In this document: in pieces, positions 7,530 through 14,400 of the stretch | How positions within the stretch are numbered: position 1 is the first letter of the stretch | How the letters are laid out: the number at the start of each line of letters is the position of its first letter | DNA from: Saprospiraceae bacterium | Lineage (GTDB): Bacteria; Bacteroidota; Bacteroidia; Chitinophagales; Saprospiraceae | Assembly: GCA_020631355.1 (NCBI GenBank) | Contig: JAHDHL010000049.1 | Coordinates: 1 to 35,767, forward strand | Length of the DNA: 35,767 bases | Reading direction: 5' to 3' | Translations under genes and position numbers: made by a program | The notes under the pieces: model-generated | What the model saw: the letters and a program-made list of their open reading frames with translations, nothing else | What the model was told of the DNA's origin: nothing | Database searches by the model: none

Positions 7530-8642
7530 TCAATAGCCATATATGATTACTCCATTTTTCATCCTAGGTTCGAACCATGTCGATTTGGGAGGAAGGGTAA
7601 TCCCAGCATTGGTTATTTCAAGGAATTCATCCCATGTCAAGGGTGGAAGAATGAAAGCTGCCGCTTTTTCGTTGCCAGCTATCTTTTCTTGGATTCCCTC
7701 AATCCCCTTGGGTCCTTCGATGTATCCTACTCTCCTATCAGTTGTGATATCCGCCACGGAAAATATGTTGGATAAGACTTCCTGATTCAGAAGATTAACG
7801 TCCAGTGTCTCGAGTGTGGAACTATACTTTTTCAGGATTTTTGCCCTCCAGACCAATGAGAACCATTCTTCCCCGACCACCATTACAATTTCATGTTTCC
7901 CCTTTGGTTTCCTGGGTTCATCCAGAAGCTGTATATTGAATTTCCTGGATAACAGGGCCATTAATACCATGGGAGAAAAAGAATCAATCTCTACTATTCG
8001 ATTGTAATCATGGATTTCCAATTCATTGGTAGGGAATAGGCCACAAAGGATATAATTATAGGTTTCGGGTGGCATTTTCTTCTTCTTCATCCGCTTGTGG
8101 AGCAAAGCTGACGTAGCCAATCTGTGGTGGCCATCCGCTACATAAGTCTTGGGGACATGCTGCTCGAATAGTTCCTGAAGTTCAAGTATGGACTTGCCAT
8201 CCGTTACGGCATAGAAGACATGAAGTTGGTTCTCTGCATCGAAATGAATCTCATAGGTAGGCTCCAAATCCTTGATGTGTTGTTGGAGTTTCTTTTCGAT
8301 TTCTCCCACTTCGGGATAAGTCAAAAGCACAGGTTTGACCATAGCTTGTCTTTCCAAGGTCAGCAATAACATCTTCTGTTCCTTGGCAGCAAGTGTATGT
8401 TCGTGCTTGACCACATCACCATTGAGGTATTCCTTTACAGGAATCCTGCAAATGAGTCCTGTTTGTGTATGTCCCTCACTCTTAATCTGGTAAATGTAAA
8501 GGCTTTCGCTAGACATCCTATTAAAGAATCCTGCCTTATAGAATTCAGGATAATTCTTCTTCACTTCCCCGAAGAAAACATCAGGTGAGGTAATCTCATC
8601 CAACTCGGGCTTAATGGCTTGAAAAGGCTTGATAAAAGTCAT
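7530..8642 (-). CDS. DUF1015 family protein
   Basis: 370 residues, soluble, no signal peptide. Family hallmarks are the opening FIKPFQAIKP, VKHEHT at 78-83 and VADGHHR at 168-174, with GLFPTNELEIHDYNRIV following near 201-217. DUF1015 proteins are widespread and often lie near serine-biosynthesis genes in Bacteroidota. Their biochemical function is not settled, and the conserved His-rich motif suggests a metal- or phosphate-binding enzyme (inference). No serine genes are in this window. It lies between the YwqK-repeat gene (89 bases upstream) and lon, all on the minus strand. Confidence 0.85.
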   Translation of the reverse strand: MTFIKPFQAIKPELDEITSPDVFFGEVKKNYPEFYKAGFFNRMSSESLYIYQIKSEGHTQTGLICRIPVKEYLNGDVVKHEHTLAAKEQKMLLLTLERQAMVKPVLLTYPEVGEIEKKLQQHIKDLEPTYEIHFDAENQLHVFYAVTDGKSILELQELFEQHVPKTYVADGHHRLATSALLHKRMKKKKMPPETYNYILCGLFPTNELEIHDYNRIVEIDSFSPMVLMALLSRKFNIQLLDEPRKPKGKHEIVMVVGEEWFSLVWRAKILKKYSSTLETLDVNLLNQEVLSNIFSVADITTDRRVGYIEGPKGIEGIQEKIAGNEKAAAFILPPLTWDEFLEITNAGITLPPKSTWFEPRMKNGVIIYGY

Positions 8643-8731
8643 AAATGGTTAGGTTCTGGCTATTCAATCAATTTCATCCCTCCTTATCGGCAAGGTAGGA
8701 ACAATTTAATGAAATTCAGATACTTCACCTT

Positions 8732-10087
8732 TTATTTTTGGCCGTTCTTCTTGTAACCCTTTACAGTTTCATTAGCAGGCAAAGGAGGCAAGCCCTCATT
8801 CTTTCGAATGGTTATCCTCATGGCATTCAAATCTATGCGTTCGGATTCGATGCTTAGTGAATCCGCAATCTGCTGTATTGCTTTCAGTATCTTTGCCCCA
8901 TCATTCCCTTTTGTCTTAGGAACGTATAGCGTCAGGATCTGTTGGTTACAAACAAAAGTGAAATAATGCTCAGCCTCCACGGTCTTATTGGATGGGAATT
9001 TCACATCCTTCAAGCCTGGGCTTTCAAATGACCAGTGCAAGTATGTGCCACTCTTGTATCGTTTGATTTGGGACTGGACATTTATCGTACTCTTGGTTGC
9101 CTTTTCAATATATGCCTTTTCGAATGCCATATGCTTGTCCAGTACTTCCTCATCAGATAGTCCTTTTTCCTTGGTGAATTCACTTACGGGAGAATTGAAT
9201 ATTTGAAGTACAAAATCATCTACCACATAAGTGATATCCTTACTGGAACGAGGCCTTACCCATCCTGGTGCATCCAAGTGAAGATGGAAGAAACTCTCTT
9301 TTTCATTAAACACCTGTAAGTATCCCTCCTTGGTCTTAATGGCTCCACTCCTGAAATTCATGAATGTCTTTTCCTCTCCATTCACATAATCCCTTTCTTC
9401 AAACAACAAGCCTTTCTTGGACCATAGGTAATCCTTGCCATTCTCGATACCATCCGTATAGTTGGTTTCCTTTTTTCTTTGTCCATTATTGTAATAATGA
9501 ATGACCTTACCATTGGGCCTACCCGCTTTATAATCTCCATCCATCTTTATCTTACCTCCCTGATAATAGTGCTTTACCTTTCCATTGGCCATTCCTCCCT
9601 TGTACTCTATCGTCTGATCCAAATCACCATTCTTAAAATACCACTTGTGCAATCCTTCCTCCAGGTCCTTTTCATAGCGGCCCTCTGACTTAAGGGTTTC
9701 ATTGTGGTAGTATTCCTTACAAACACCAGAAGCCAATCCCTCGCTATCATAGCTTACCTCTAATTTTTTCACTCCGGTATCATACCAATGGATTTCGGTT
9801 CCCGTTACGATACCTTTCTTATAATTGACCAAGGTTGATTTTTCCCCGGTTTCATGCCATGTAGTGACCTTGCCATCCAGTTTCCCGTTCTTGAATTCGG
9901 CCCTGGATTTTTTCTTTCCATTTTCATAATTCTCAATCGCAACTCCAGTGAATGGTTCCTGATGGAATCTTTGGTAATAATTACCGTCCGGTTGTAGGTC
10001 CAATTCTTCCATCATGGCCTTTTGGGCCCAAGAGGCTGAAACAAAACAACAACTCAACAAAAGAATATAGAAGGCTTTCATGTTCAT
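8732..10087 (-). CDS. Exported YwqK/MORN-like repeat protein
   Basis: 451 residues with a signal peptide ending at SASWAQ (residue 22), so periplasmic or surface-exposed. Residues about 46-237 form eight tandem 23-24-residue repeats of the YwqK antitoxin/MORN type. Examples are LDGKVTTWHETGEK, ANGKVKHYYQGGKIK and PNGKVIHYYNNGQRKK, with a core of xGKxxxYYxNGxxKxExxYxxG. The remaining 210 residues are a separate domain I do not recognise. Despite the family name, exported Bacteroidota members are not shown to be antitoxins, and I infer no toxin link here. Two Met codons start the frame two residues apart, and either could be used. Confidence 0.8.
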   Translation of the reverse strand: MNMKAFYILLLSCCFVSASWAQKAMMEELDLQPDGNYYQRFHQEPFTGVAIENYENGKKKSRAEFKNGKLDGKVTTWHETGEKSTLVNYKKGIVTGTEIHWYDTGVKKLEVSYDSEGLASGVCKEYYHNETLKSEGRYEKDLEEGLHKWYFKNGDLDQTIEYKGGMANGKVKHYYQGGKIKMDGDYKAGRPNGKVIHYYNNGQRKKETNYTDGIENGKDYLWSKKGLLFEERDYVNGEEKTFMNFRSGAIKTKEGYLQVFNEKESFFHLHLDAPGWVRPRSSKDITYVVDDFVLQIFNSPVSEFTKEKGLSDEEVLDKHMAFEKAYIEKATKSTINVQSQIKRYKSGTYLHWSFESPGLKDVKFPSNKTVEAEHYFTFVCNQQILTLYVPKTKGNDGAKILKAIQQIADSLSIESERIDLNAMRITIRKNEGLPPLPANETVKGYKKNGQK

Positions 10088-10207
10088 GATGATTTTTAAT
10101 CCAATGTATGGAACAGTTTTCTAGGTAAGTAAATTGTATGGAAATCAGGACTTCATTTTAAAATTAGGTTAAACCTTTATTCCTACCTTTACAGCCGTAT
10201 TCGAACA

Positions 10208-10239
10208 CAAATATAAATTTCTTTCAGATGGCTAAACAA
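10208..10239 (-). promoter_or_regulatory. Candidate promoter for the YwqK-repeat gene
   Basis: On the minus strand, TATATTTG (10208-10215) matches the -7 consensus exactly, with TTG 21 bases upstream at 10237-10239. The -33 part lies inside the first codons of the divergent ftcD gene, and the leader to the start codon would be about 115 bases. Confidence 0.4.
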
Positions 10240-11913
10240 TTAATTGAATGTGTACCCAATTTCAGTGAGGGAAGGGATATGGATATCATCCGTCAAATCA
10301 CTGACGAGATAGAACGAGTGGATGGTGTAAAACTGTTGGATGTGGACCCCGGAAAAGCCACAAATAGAACCGTAGTTACATTTGTCGGTGAACCAGCACC
10401 TGTTATTGAAGCTGCTTTCCTTGCCATTAAGAAAGCCAGTGAAATCATTGACATGAGCAAACACCAAGGCGAACACCCCAGAATGGGTGCTACGGATGTG
10501 TGTCCCTTGATTCCCATTTCGAATATTTCCATGGAGGAAACAGCCAAATGGGCCCACCAATTGGCAGAAAACGTAGGACAACATTTGGATATCCCCATTT
10601 ATATGTATGAATCCGCAGCTACGAGCGAGGAACGAAGCAACTTGGCTACCGTGAGAGCTGGAGAATATGAGGGTTTGCCTGAAAAATTAGCCAAGCCTGA
10701 ATGGAAACCTGATTATGGCCCGGCCCAATTCAATCCCCAAGCAGGGGCTACTGCCATCGGGGCAAGGGATTTTCTGATTGCCTATAATGTGAATCTGAAT
10801 ACGACTTCCGTAAGGCGTGCGAATTCCGTAGCATTTGATATCAGGGAAAAAGGTAGAGTCAAAAGAACAGGTAATCCCATCACCGGTCCCATCGTTAAGG
10901 ATGAGGACGGCAATGCGGTAAGGACACCCGGAACATGTAAATCCGTCAAGGCCATCGGATGGTTCATTGAGGAATATGGTGTGGCTCAAATTTCCATGAA
11001 TCTAACCAATATCAAGGATACCCCCCTACATGTGGCATTCGAAGAATGTTCGAAAAGTGCAACAAAGAGAGGCATGAGGGTAACAGGTTCCGAACTCGTG
11101 GGCCTTGTTCCTTTGAAAGTCATGCTGGAGACAGGAAAACATTTCCTGAGGAAGCAGAACCGCTCGTTGGGCATCAGTGAACTGGAAATCATTAAGATTG
11201 CTGTCAAATCATTAGGATTAGATGAGCTGGGTGAATTCGACCCACAGAAAAAAATCATTGAATACCAGCTCAGGGCGGATGAATCCAGACCACTCGCCAA
11301 AATGGACCTGACTTCTTTTGCCGATGAGACAGCATCCGAAAGTCCTGCTCCCGGAGGTGGCTCCATTGCTGCTTATGTAGGCGCATTAGGAGCAGCATTA
11401 GGTGGTATGGTCGCCAATCTATCAGCGCATAAGAGAGGATGGGATGACCGTTGGGAGGAATTTTCCGTTTGGGCCGAAAAAGGCCAGCAACTCAAGGATG
11501 AACTCATGCGACTTGTGGATGAGGACACACATAGTTTCAACGGAATCATTGAGGCATTCAGGTTACCCAAGGGAACTGATGCTGAAAAAGCAGCAAGAAA
11601 GCAAGCCATTCAGGATGCTACAAAATATGCCATAGAGGTACCTTTTAGTGTTATGGAAACCTCCTTTAGGATTTTTGACCTTTGTGAAGCCATGGCCAAT
11701 ATTGGCAATCCGAATTCCGTATCCGATGCAGGAGTTGGTGCCCTGTGTGCCAGAGCTGCCATTCATGGCGCATTCCTGAATGTAAAAATCAATGCATCAG
11801 GTCTGGATGACAAGGCTTATACCAAGGAAATCATTGCAAAGGGAAAGAAATTGGCTAGTGATGCCAATAAAATGGAAAAGGCTATCATGAAGATTGTAGA
11901 GGGAAAACTCTAA
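10228..11913 (+). CDS. ftcD: Bifunctional glutamate formimidoyltransferase / formimidoyl-THF cyclodeaminase
   Basis: 561 residues, the fused form known from animal FTCD and many Bacteroidota. The transferase part (1 to about 330) moves the formimidoyl group from N-formimidoyl-glutamate to tetrahydrofolate. It starts CVPNFSEGRD, with the catalytic His probably His83 in GEHPRMGATDVCP. The cyclodeaminase part (about 355-561) releases ammonia to give methenyl-THF, and shows PAPGGGS at 373-379 and GNPNSVSDAGVGA near 492-504. Both domains look complete. It feeds one-carbon units from histidine breakdown into the folate pool. No hut genes lie nearby, so it is a stand-alone unit with a strong terminator. 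Divergent from the YwqK gene. Confidence 0.95.
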   Translation: MAKQLIECVPNFSEGRDMDIIRQITDEIERVDGVKLLDVDPGKATNRTVVTFVGEPAPVIEAAFLAIKKASEIIDMSKHQGEHPRMGATDVCPLIPISNISMEETAKWAHQLAENVGQHLDIPIYMYESAATSEERSNLATVRAGEYEGLPEKLAKPEWKPDYGPAQFNPQAGATAIGARDFLIAYNVNLNTTSVRRANSVAFDIREKGRVKRTGNPITGPIVKDEDGNAVRTPGTCKSVKAIGWFIEEYGVAQISMNLTNIKDTPLHVAFEECSKSATKRGMRVTGSELVGLVPLKVMLETGKHFLRKQNRSLGISELEIIKIAVKSLGLDELGEFDPQKKIIEYQLRADESRPLAKMDLTSFADETASESPAPGGGSIAAYVGALGAALGGMVANLSAHKRGWDDRWEEFSVWAEKGQQLKDELMRLVDEDTHSFNGIIEAFRLPKGTDAEKAARKQAIQDATKYAIEVPFSVMETSFRIFDLCEAMANIGNPNSVSDAGVGALCARAAIHGAFLNVKINASGLDDKAYTKEIIAKGKKLASDANKMEKAIMKIVEGKL

Positions 11914-11939
11914 CCATCAATATATGAATAGTCGAATCG

Positions 11940-11974
11940 AGGCCCAATCCTAAGTATAGCTTAGGATTGGGCCT
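11940..11974. terminator. Bidirectional terminator between ftcD and the M23 lipoprotein gene
   Basis: A perfect 15-base stem (AGGCCCAATCCTAAG with CTTAGGATTGGGCCT) around TATAG, placed between convergent genes and followed by TTCTTAT on the plus strand. It is 26 bases after the ftcD stop and 3 bases from the stop of the opposite gene. Confidence 0.85.
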
Positions 11975-11977
11975 TTC

Positions 11978-12586
11978 TTATAATGGTCGGGTATAACTTC
12001 GTGCAGGCTTCAGATACCTCACTCCTGAAGTCGTATTGAATCGGGTGGGAATGGTTATTTTTTCTCCATCCTCATACTTATAGACCCAAAAGTGGAGATG
12101 TGGAAATGCAGAATATCCTGTATTCCCACTACTTCCTATCAGATGTCCCTTTTTCACAATCTCTCCTTCTTCCACATAGGCTCCCTCATATTCCAAATGC
12201 CAGTACCCTCCGAAGGTACCATCATCATGTTGGATTACGACATGATTGCCATGACTCAGGTATTTCTCCTTGAGCCCTCCTTGATTGGAATCCTCTTTCA
12301 CTGATACGACAAGACCACCCCTACCCGCACAAATCTTCGTCCCGGGTTTGATCTTAAAATCCAGCGACAATTCATTCTTATGCGAAAATCTGGAATCATA
12401 TGCCTGTGCCAAGAAAATTTTCTTACCCTTTTCAAATGGCAACTCATAGATGTAGGTCGAATCATCTTCCCAACCACCTCCTTTCAATTCCTTGATGGTA
12501 TAACCATTATATGTGGGTTCTTTCGCACAATCAAATAAGAGTACAATGAGAAAGGTAATAAAGATAAATTGGGGTAATTGTTTCAT
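11978..12586 (-). CDS. M23 family peptidase lipoprotein
   Basis: 202 residues. A hydrophobic leader (FIFITFLIVLLFDC) ends at Cys20, with Asp before the Cys instead of the usual Gly/Ala/Ser, so lipidation is likely but not certain. The LytM/M23 zinc site is present: His69 and Asp76 (SHKNELSLD), His130 (GYWHL), and His163 and His165 (PHLHF). GTKICAGRGGLVVSV is the typical preceding strand. Such enzymes cut peptide cross-bridges in peptidoglycan or activate amidases. All metal and catalytic residues are there, so an active enzyme is expected. It is convergent with ftcD and divergent from the LTXXQ-like triplet. Confidence 0.88.
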   Translation of the reverse strand: MKQLPQFIFITFLIVLLFDCAKEPTYNGYTIKELKGGGWEDDSTYIYELPFEKGKKIFLAQAYDSRFSHKNELSLDFKIKPGTKICAGRGGLVVSVKEDSNQGGLKEKYLSHGNHVVIQHDDGTFGGYWHLEYEGAYVEEGEIVKKGHLIGSSGNTGYSAFPHLHFWVYKYEDGEKITIPTRFNTTSGVRYLKPARSYTRPL

Positions 12587-12605
12587 AATTATTGAGATTT
12601 AATTC

Positions 12606-12709
12606 TTGGATTTCGATATGGAATCCAACTGACAGAAATCATTTTAACATTTCTATTTTCTTTATTAACGTTTAATTATAAGACGAAAACCAAAAAATGA
12701 AGTCTTATA
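12606..12709. promoter_or_regulatory. Two dyads in the divergent intergenic region
   Basis: TTGGATT and AATCCAA are perfect arms at 12606-12612 and 12622-12628, spaced by 9. TATAAGAC and GTCTTATA are perfect arms at 12677-12684 and 12702-12709, spaced by 17. The second ends 36 bases before the start of the first LTXXQ-like gene. Both are operator candidates between the M23 lipoprotein gene and that gene. Neither overlaps a convincing -7 box. Confidence 0.35.
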
Positions 12710-12745
12710 TTGTGTACAGATTGTTCAATTAAAACTAAAAGTAAT

Positions 12746-13162
12746 ATGAAAAATCCAATCATCGGAATAGTGGCAATTGTACTTCTGTTAATCGTAGGCA
12801 CAAATGATACTTTTGCTCAGAAAACGGAAATACAACCTAGGGGTCAGAAAATGACTACCGAGCAAAGGAGAGCTGCCACATTGGAGAGTAGAACCCAAAG
12901 ACAATTGGATCTATGGGGAAAAAGATTGAGTCTTACAGAGCAACAGGTAGATGAAATCAGACCTGTACTTGCTGAATATATTACGGCAATGTCTGACATT
13001 AAGAAAAATGAGGCATTGGATGATGCGGGCAAGAAAGCCCAGTCCGCTGAGTTAGGAAAAGCCTACGACATAAAGTTCAGGTCTTTCCTAACCGAAGAAC
13101 AACTCAAGGTTTATGACAACTACAGAGGCCATAGGAAATCTAAGGCCCAACAGTCAAAATAA
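12746..13162 (+). CDS. Exported LTXXQ-motif (Spy/CpxP-like) protein, copy 1
   Basis: 138 residues from the ATG at 12746. The open frame reaches 12710, but the signal peptide (IIGIVAIVLLLIVG, cut after TFAQ at 25) begins at the internal Met. The mature part is helical and basic at the end. LTEQQ at 63-67 and LTEEQ at 115-119 are the paired LTXXQ motifs of the periplasmic Spy/CpxP fold, 52 residues apart. Such proteins act as ATP-independent chaperones or envelope-stress sensors in Proteobacteria. The role in Bacteroidota is not established. It has its own terminator, so it is probably transcribed separately from copies 2 and 3. Confidence 0.75.
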   Translation: MKNPIIGIVAIVLLLIVGTNDTFAQKTEIQPRGQKMTTEQRRAATLESRTQRQLDLWGKRLSLTEQQVDEIRPVLAEYITAMSDIKKNEALDDAGKKAQSAELGKAYDIKFRSFLTEEQLKVYDNYRGHRKSKAQQSK

Positions 13163-13215
13163 TAATACTCCTGAGTGGTAATCAGGGTAGTTTTTCATGT
13201 GTTCTGTTCATGGAT

Positions 13216-13246
13216 GCCAAGCTCTTGTGAGCTTGGCTCTTTTTTA
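13216..13246 (+). terminator. Intrinsic terminator after LTXXQ-like copy 1
   Basis: GCCAAGCTC and GAGCTTGGC form a perfect 9-base stem around TTGT, followed by TCTTTTTT. Confidence 0.92.
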
Positions 13247-13327
13247 TTTCCCTCCTAACAATACATTTAGGTATGCTATTTGCATGTAATGTAACAACAC
13301 ATACATACACAAAGCAATACTGAGAAA

Positions 13328-13750
13328 ATGAGAACACTTACTATGAGGGTAGTATTCATACTACTGACTACCCTATTCGCATTCCATTCATCCTTTGCAC
13401 AAGAAGAAAATCGTCCAAAATCCGTTACGGAAATCATTTCTGAGAATGATACCTCAGGAAAAAATATCCCATCGGACCTACCTCTTGATAAGCAGGCTTC
13501 CATCTATGCCAAAAGGCAGGCTAAGAAATTGGATTTGGATAATATACAGGTCCTAAGATTGACCGTAAGAAGATTGGCTTACCTAAAGAAAATGCAGGAA
13601 ATCCAGAATAATGATACGGAATCCAATATTGAGGCTATCAAGGAAAGGGTCGCTGTCATCCGAAAGGAATACTACCTTAAATTCTACGAATTATTAAATG
13701 AAGCCCAAAGACGGAAAGCCCTACAATCACAGGGCATAGCCAAACATTAA
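13328..13750 (+). CDS. Exported LTXXQ-like protein, copy 2
   Basis: 140 residues with a signal peptide ending HSSFAQ (residue 25). An acidic linker is followed by a helical hairpin. LDNIQ at 70-74 and LNEAQ at 123-127 occupy the positions of the two LTXXQ motifs in copy 1, with 53-residue spacing. The region between (RLAYLKKMQEIQ to EYYLKFYELL) aligns with copies 1 and 3 by pattern rather than high identity, so the duplication is old. It lies 165 bases after copy 1 with an intervening terminator. GCTATTTG at 13275-13282, 45 bases before the start, recurs before copy 3. Likely periplasmic. Confidence 0.7.
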   Translation: MRTLTMRVVFILLTTLFAFHSSFAQEENRPKSVTEIISENDTSGKNIPSDLPLDKQASIYAKRQAKKLDLDNIQVLRLTVRRLAYLKKMQEIQNNDTESNIEAIKERVAVIRKEYYLKFYELLNEAQRRKALQSQGIAKH

Positions 13751-13767
13751 CAACAATAATAATACAT

Positions 13768-13800
13768 AAAATACAGATTGTAATTCTTTTATTGTATTTT
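13768..13800 (+). terminator. Weak hairpin after LTXXQ-like copy 2
   Basis: AAAATACA pairs with TGTATTTT across a 17-base loop. It is A+T-rich and without a clean T-tract, so termination would be weak and read-through into copy 3 is possible. Confidence 0.3.
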
Positions 13801-13861
13801 CGGAACGCTATTTGTTATATATGAAAATAGCTAATATTTAGTATTAACGAGAACGCAAACT

Positions 13862-14236
13862 ATGAAAAAGGGATTACACTCGATGCTACTCTTTGTAGCC
13901 TTAATGTTTATTGTGAATACCCAAACCCTAGCACAAAAGGAATCCTCTGTTTCGATTATCGAGCATAACGAAAGCATGGATGAAAAGGCAAAAAAGTTTG
14001 CCTCCTTATTAAAGGAACACATTAATCTGGATGACAATCAGGAAATATTGATTATCCAACTCAGGAAAATCTACCTGGCGGAATTGGAAAAAATCCAAGC
14101 GGATGAATCCTTGACCATGAATCAGAAAAGGGCCGAGGCTGACAGTATCCAAAAGGATTACGACGAACAGTTCAGTACGATTCTGACCGCCGAACAGAAA
14201 TTCAAGATTCGAAAATATTTTTTAGCATCTAAATAA
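13862..14236 (+). CDS. Exported LTXXQ-like protein, copy 3
   Basis: 124 residues with a signal peptide ending NTQTLAQ (residue 25). Its helical core aligns with copies 1 and 2: LDDNQ at 56-60, then an amphipathic helix (IIQLRKIYLAELEKIQ), an Ala/Asp-rich turn, then DYDEQFSTILTAEQ, with LTAEQ at 108-112. The 52-residue spacing between the two motifs matches copy 1. No enzyme motif is present, and a periplasmic chaperone or stress-sensor role is inferred from the fold. Its upstream DNA has GCTATTTG at 13807-13814 within a 7-base dyad (GCTATTT/AAATAGC). It ends at a strong terminator before the second M23 peptidase. Confidence 0.7.
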   Translation: MKKGLHSMLLFVALMFIVNTQTLAQKESSVSIIEHNESMDEKAKKFASLLKEHINLDDNQEILIIQLRKIYLAELEKIQADESLTMNQKRAEADSIQKDYDEQFSTILTAEQKFKIRKYFLASK

Positions 14237-14258
14237 ACAAGTCTAATACTGCGAGAAG

Positions 14259-14292
14259 AAATCCGGAGCCCTGCTTCGGATTTTCTTTTTTT
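14259..14292 (+). terminator. Intrinsic terminator after LTXXQ-like copy 3
   Basis: An 11-base stem (AAATCCGGAGC with GCTTCGGATTT, one G-T pair) with loop CCT, followed by TCTTTTTTT. Confidence 0.92.
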
Positions 14293-14348
14293 ATGCCTTT
14301 CCTATTCCAATGAAATGGACTGGATTTCAAGGATTCATTCCTCATTAA

Positions 14349-14379
14349 TTGAACTTAAGAAGCGAAGCATTTATATTTG
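14349..14379 (+). promoter_or_regulatory. Promoter of the large M23 peptidase gene
   Basis: TTG at 14349-14351, a 20-base spacer, then TATATTTG at 14372-14379: the -7 consensus TAnnTTTG exactly. The start codon is 21 bases beyond the -7 box, so the leader would be short. Confidence 0.6.
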
Positions 14380-14400
14380 TTCAATAGCTAATATGTTGTT

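Noticed and set aside
8732-10087. Toxin-antitoxin interpretation of the YwqK-repeat gene
   Set aside because: The protein has a signal peptide and no adjacent small toxin-like gene. The repeat type alone does not support an antitoxin role.
10240-11609. Several minus-strand frames of 61-126 residues opposite ftcD
   Set aside because: All are antisense to a well-supported gene, and their composition follows the opposite codon pattern.
14259-14292. Small RNA gene between LTXXQ-like copy 3 and the M23 gene
   Set aside because: The structure is a textbook intrinsic terminator at the right distance from the stop codon, and there is no separate promoter.
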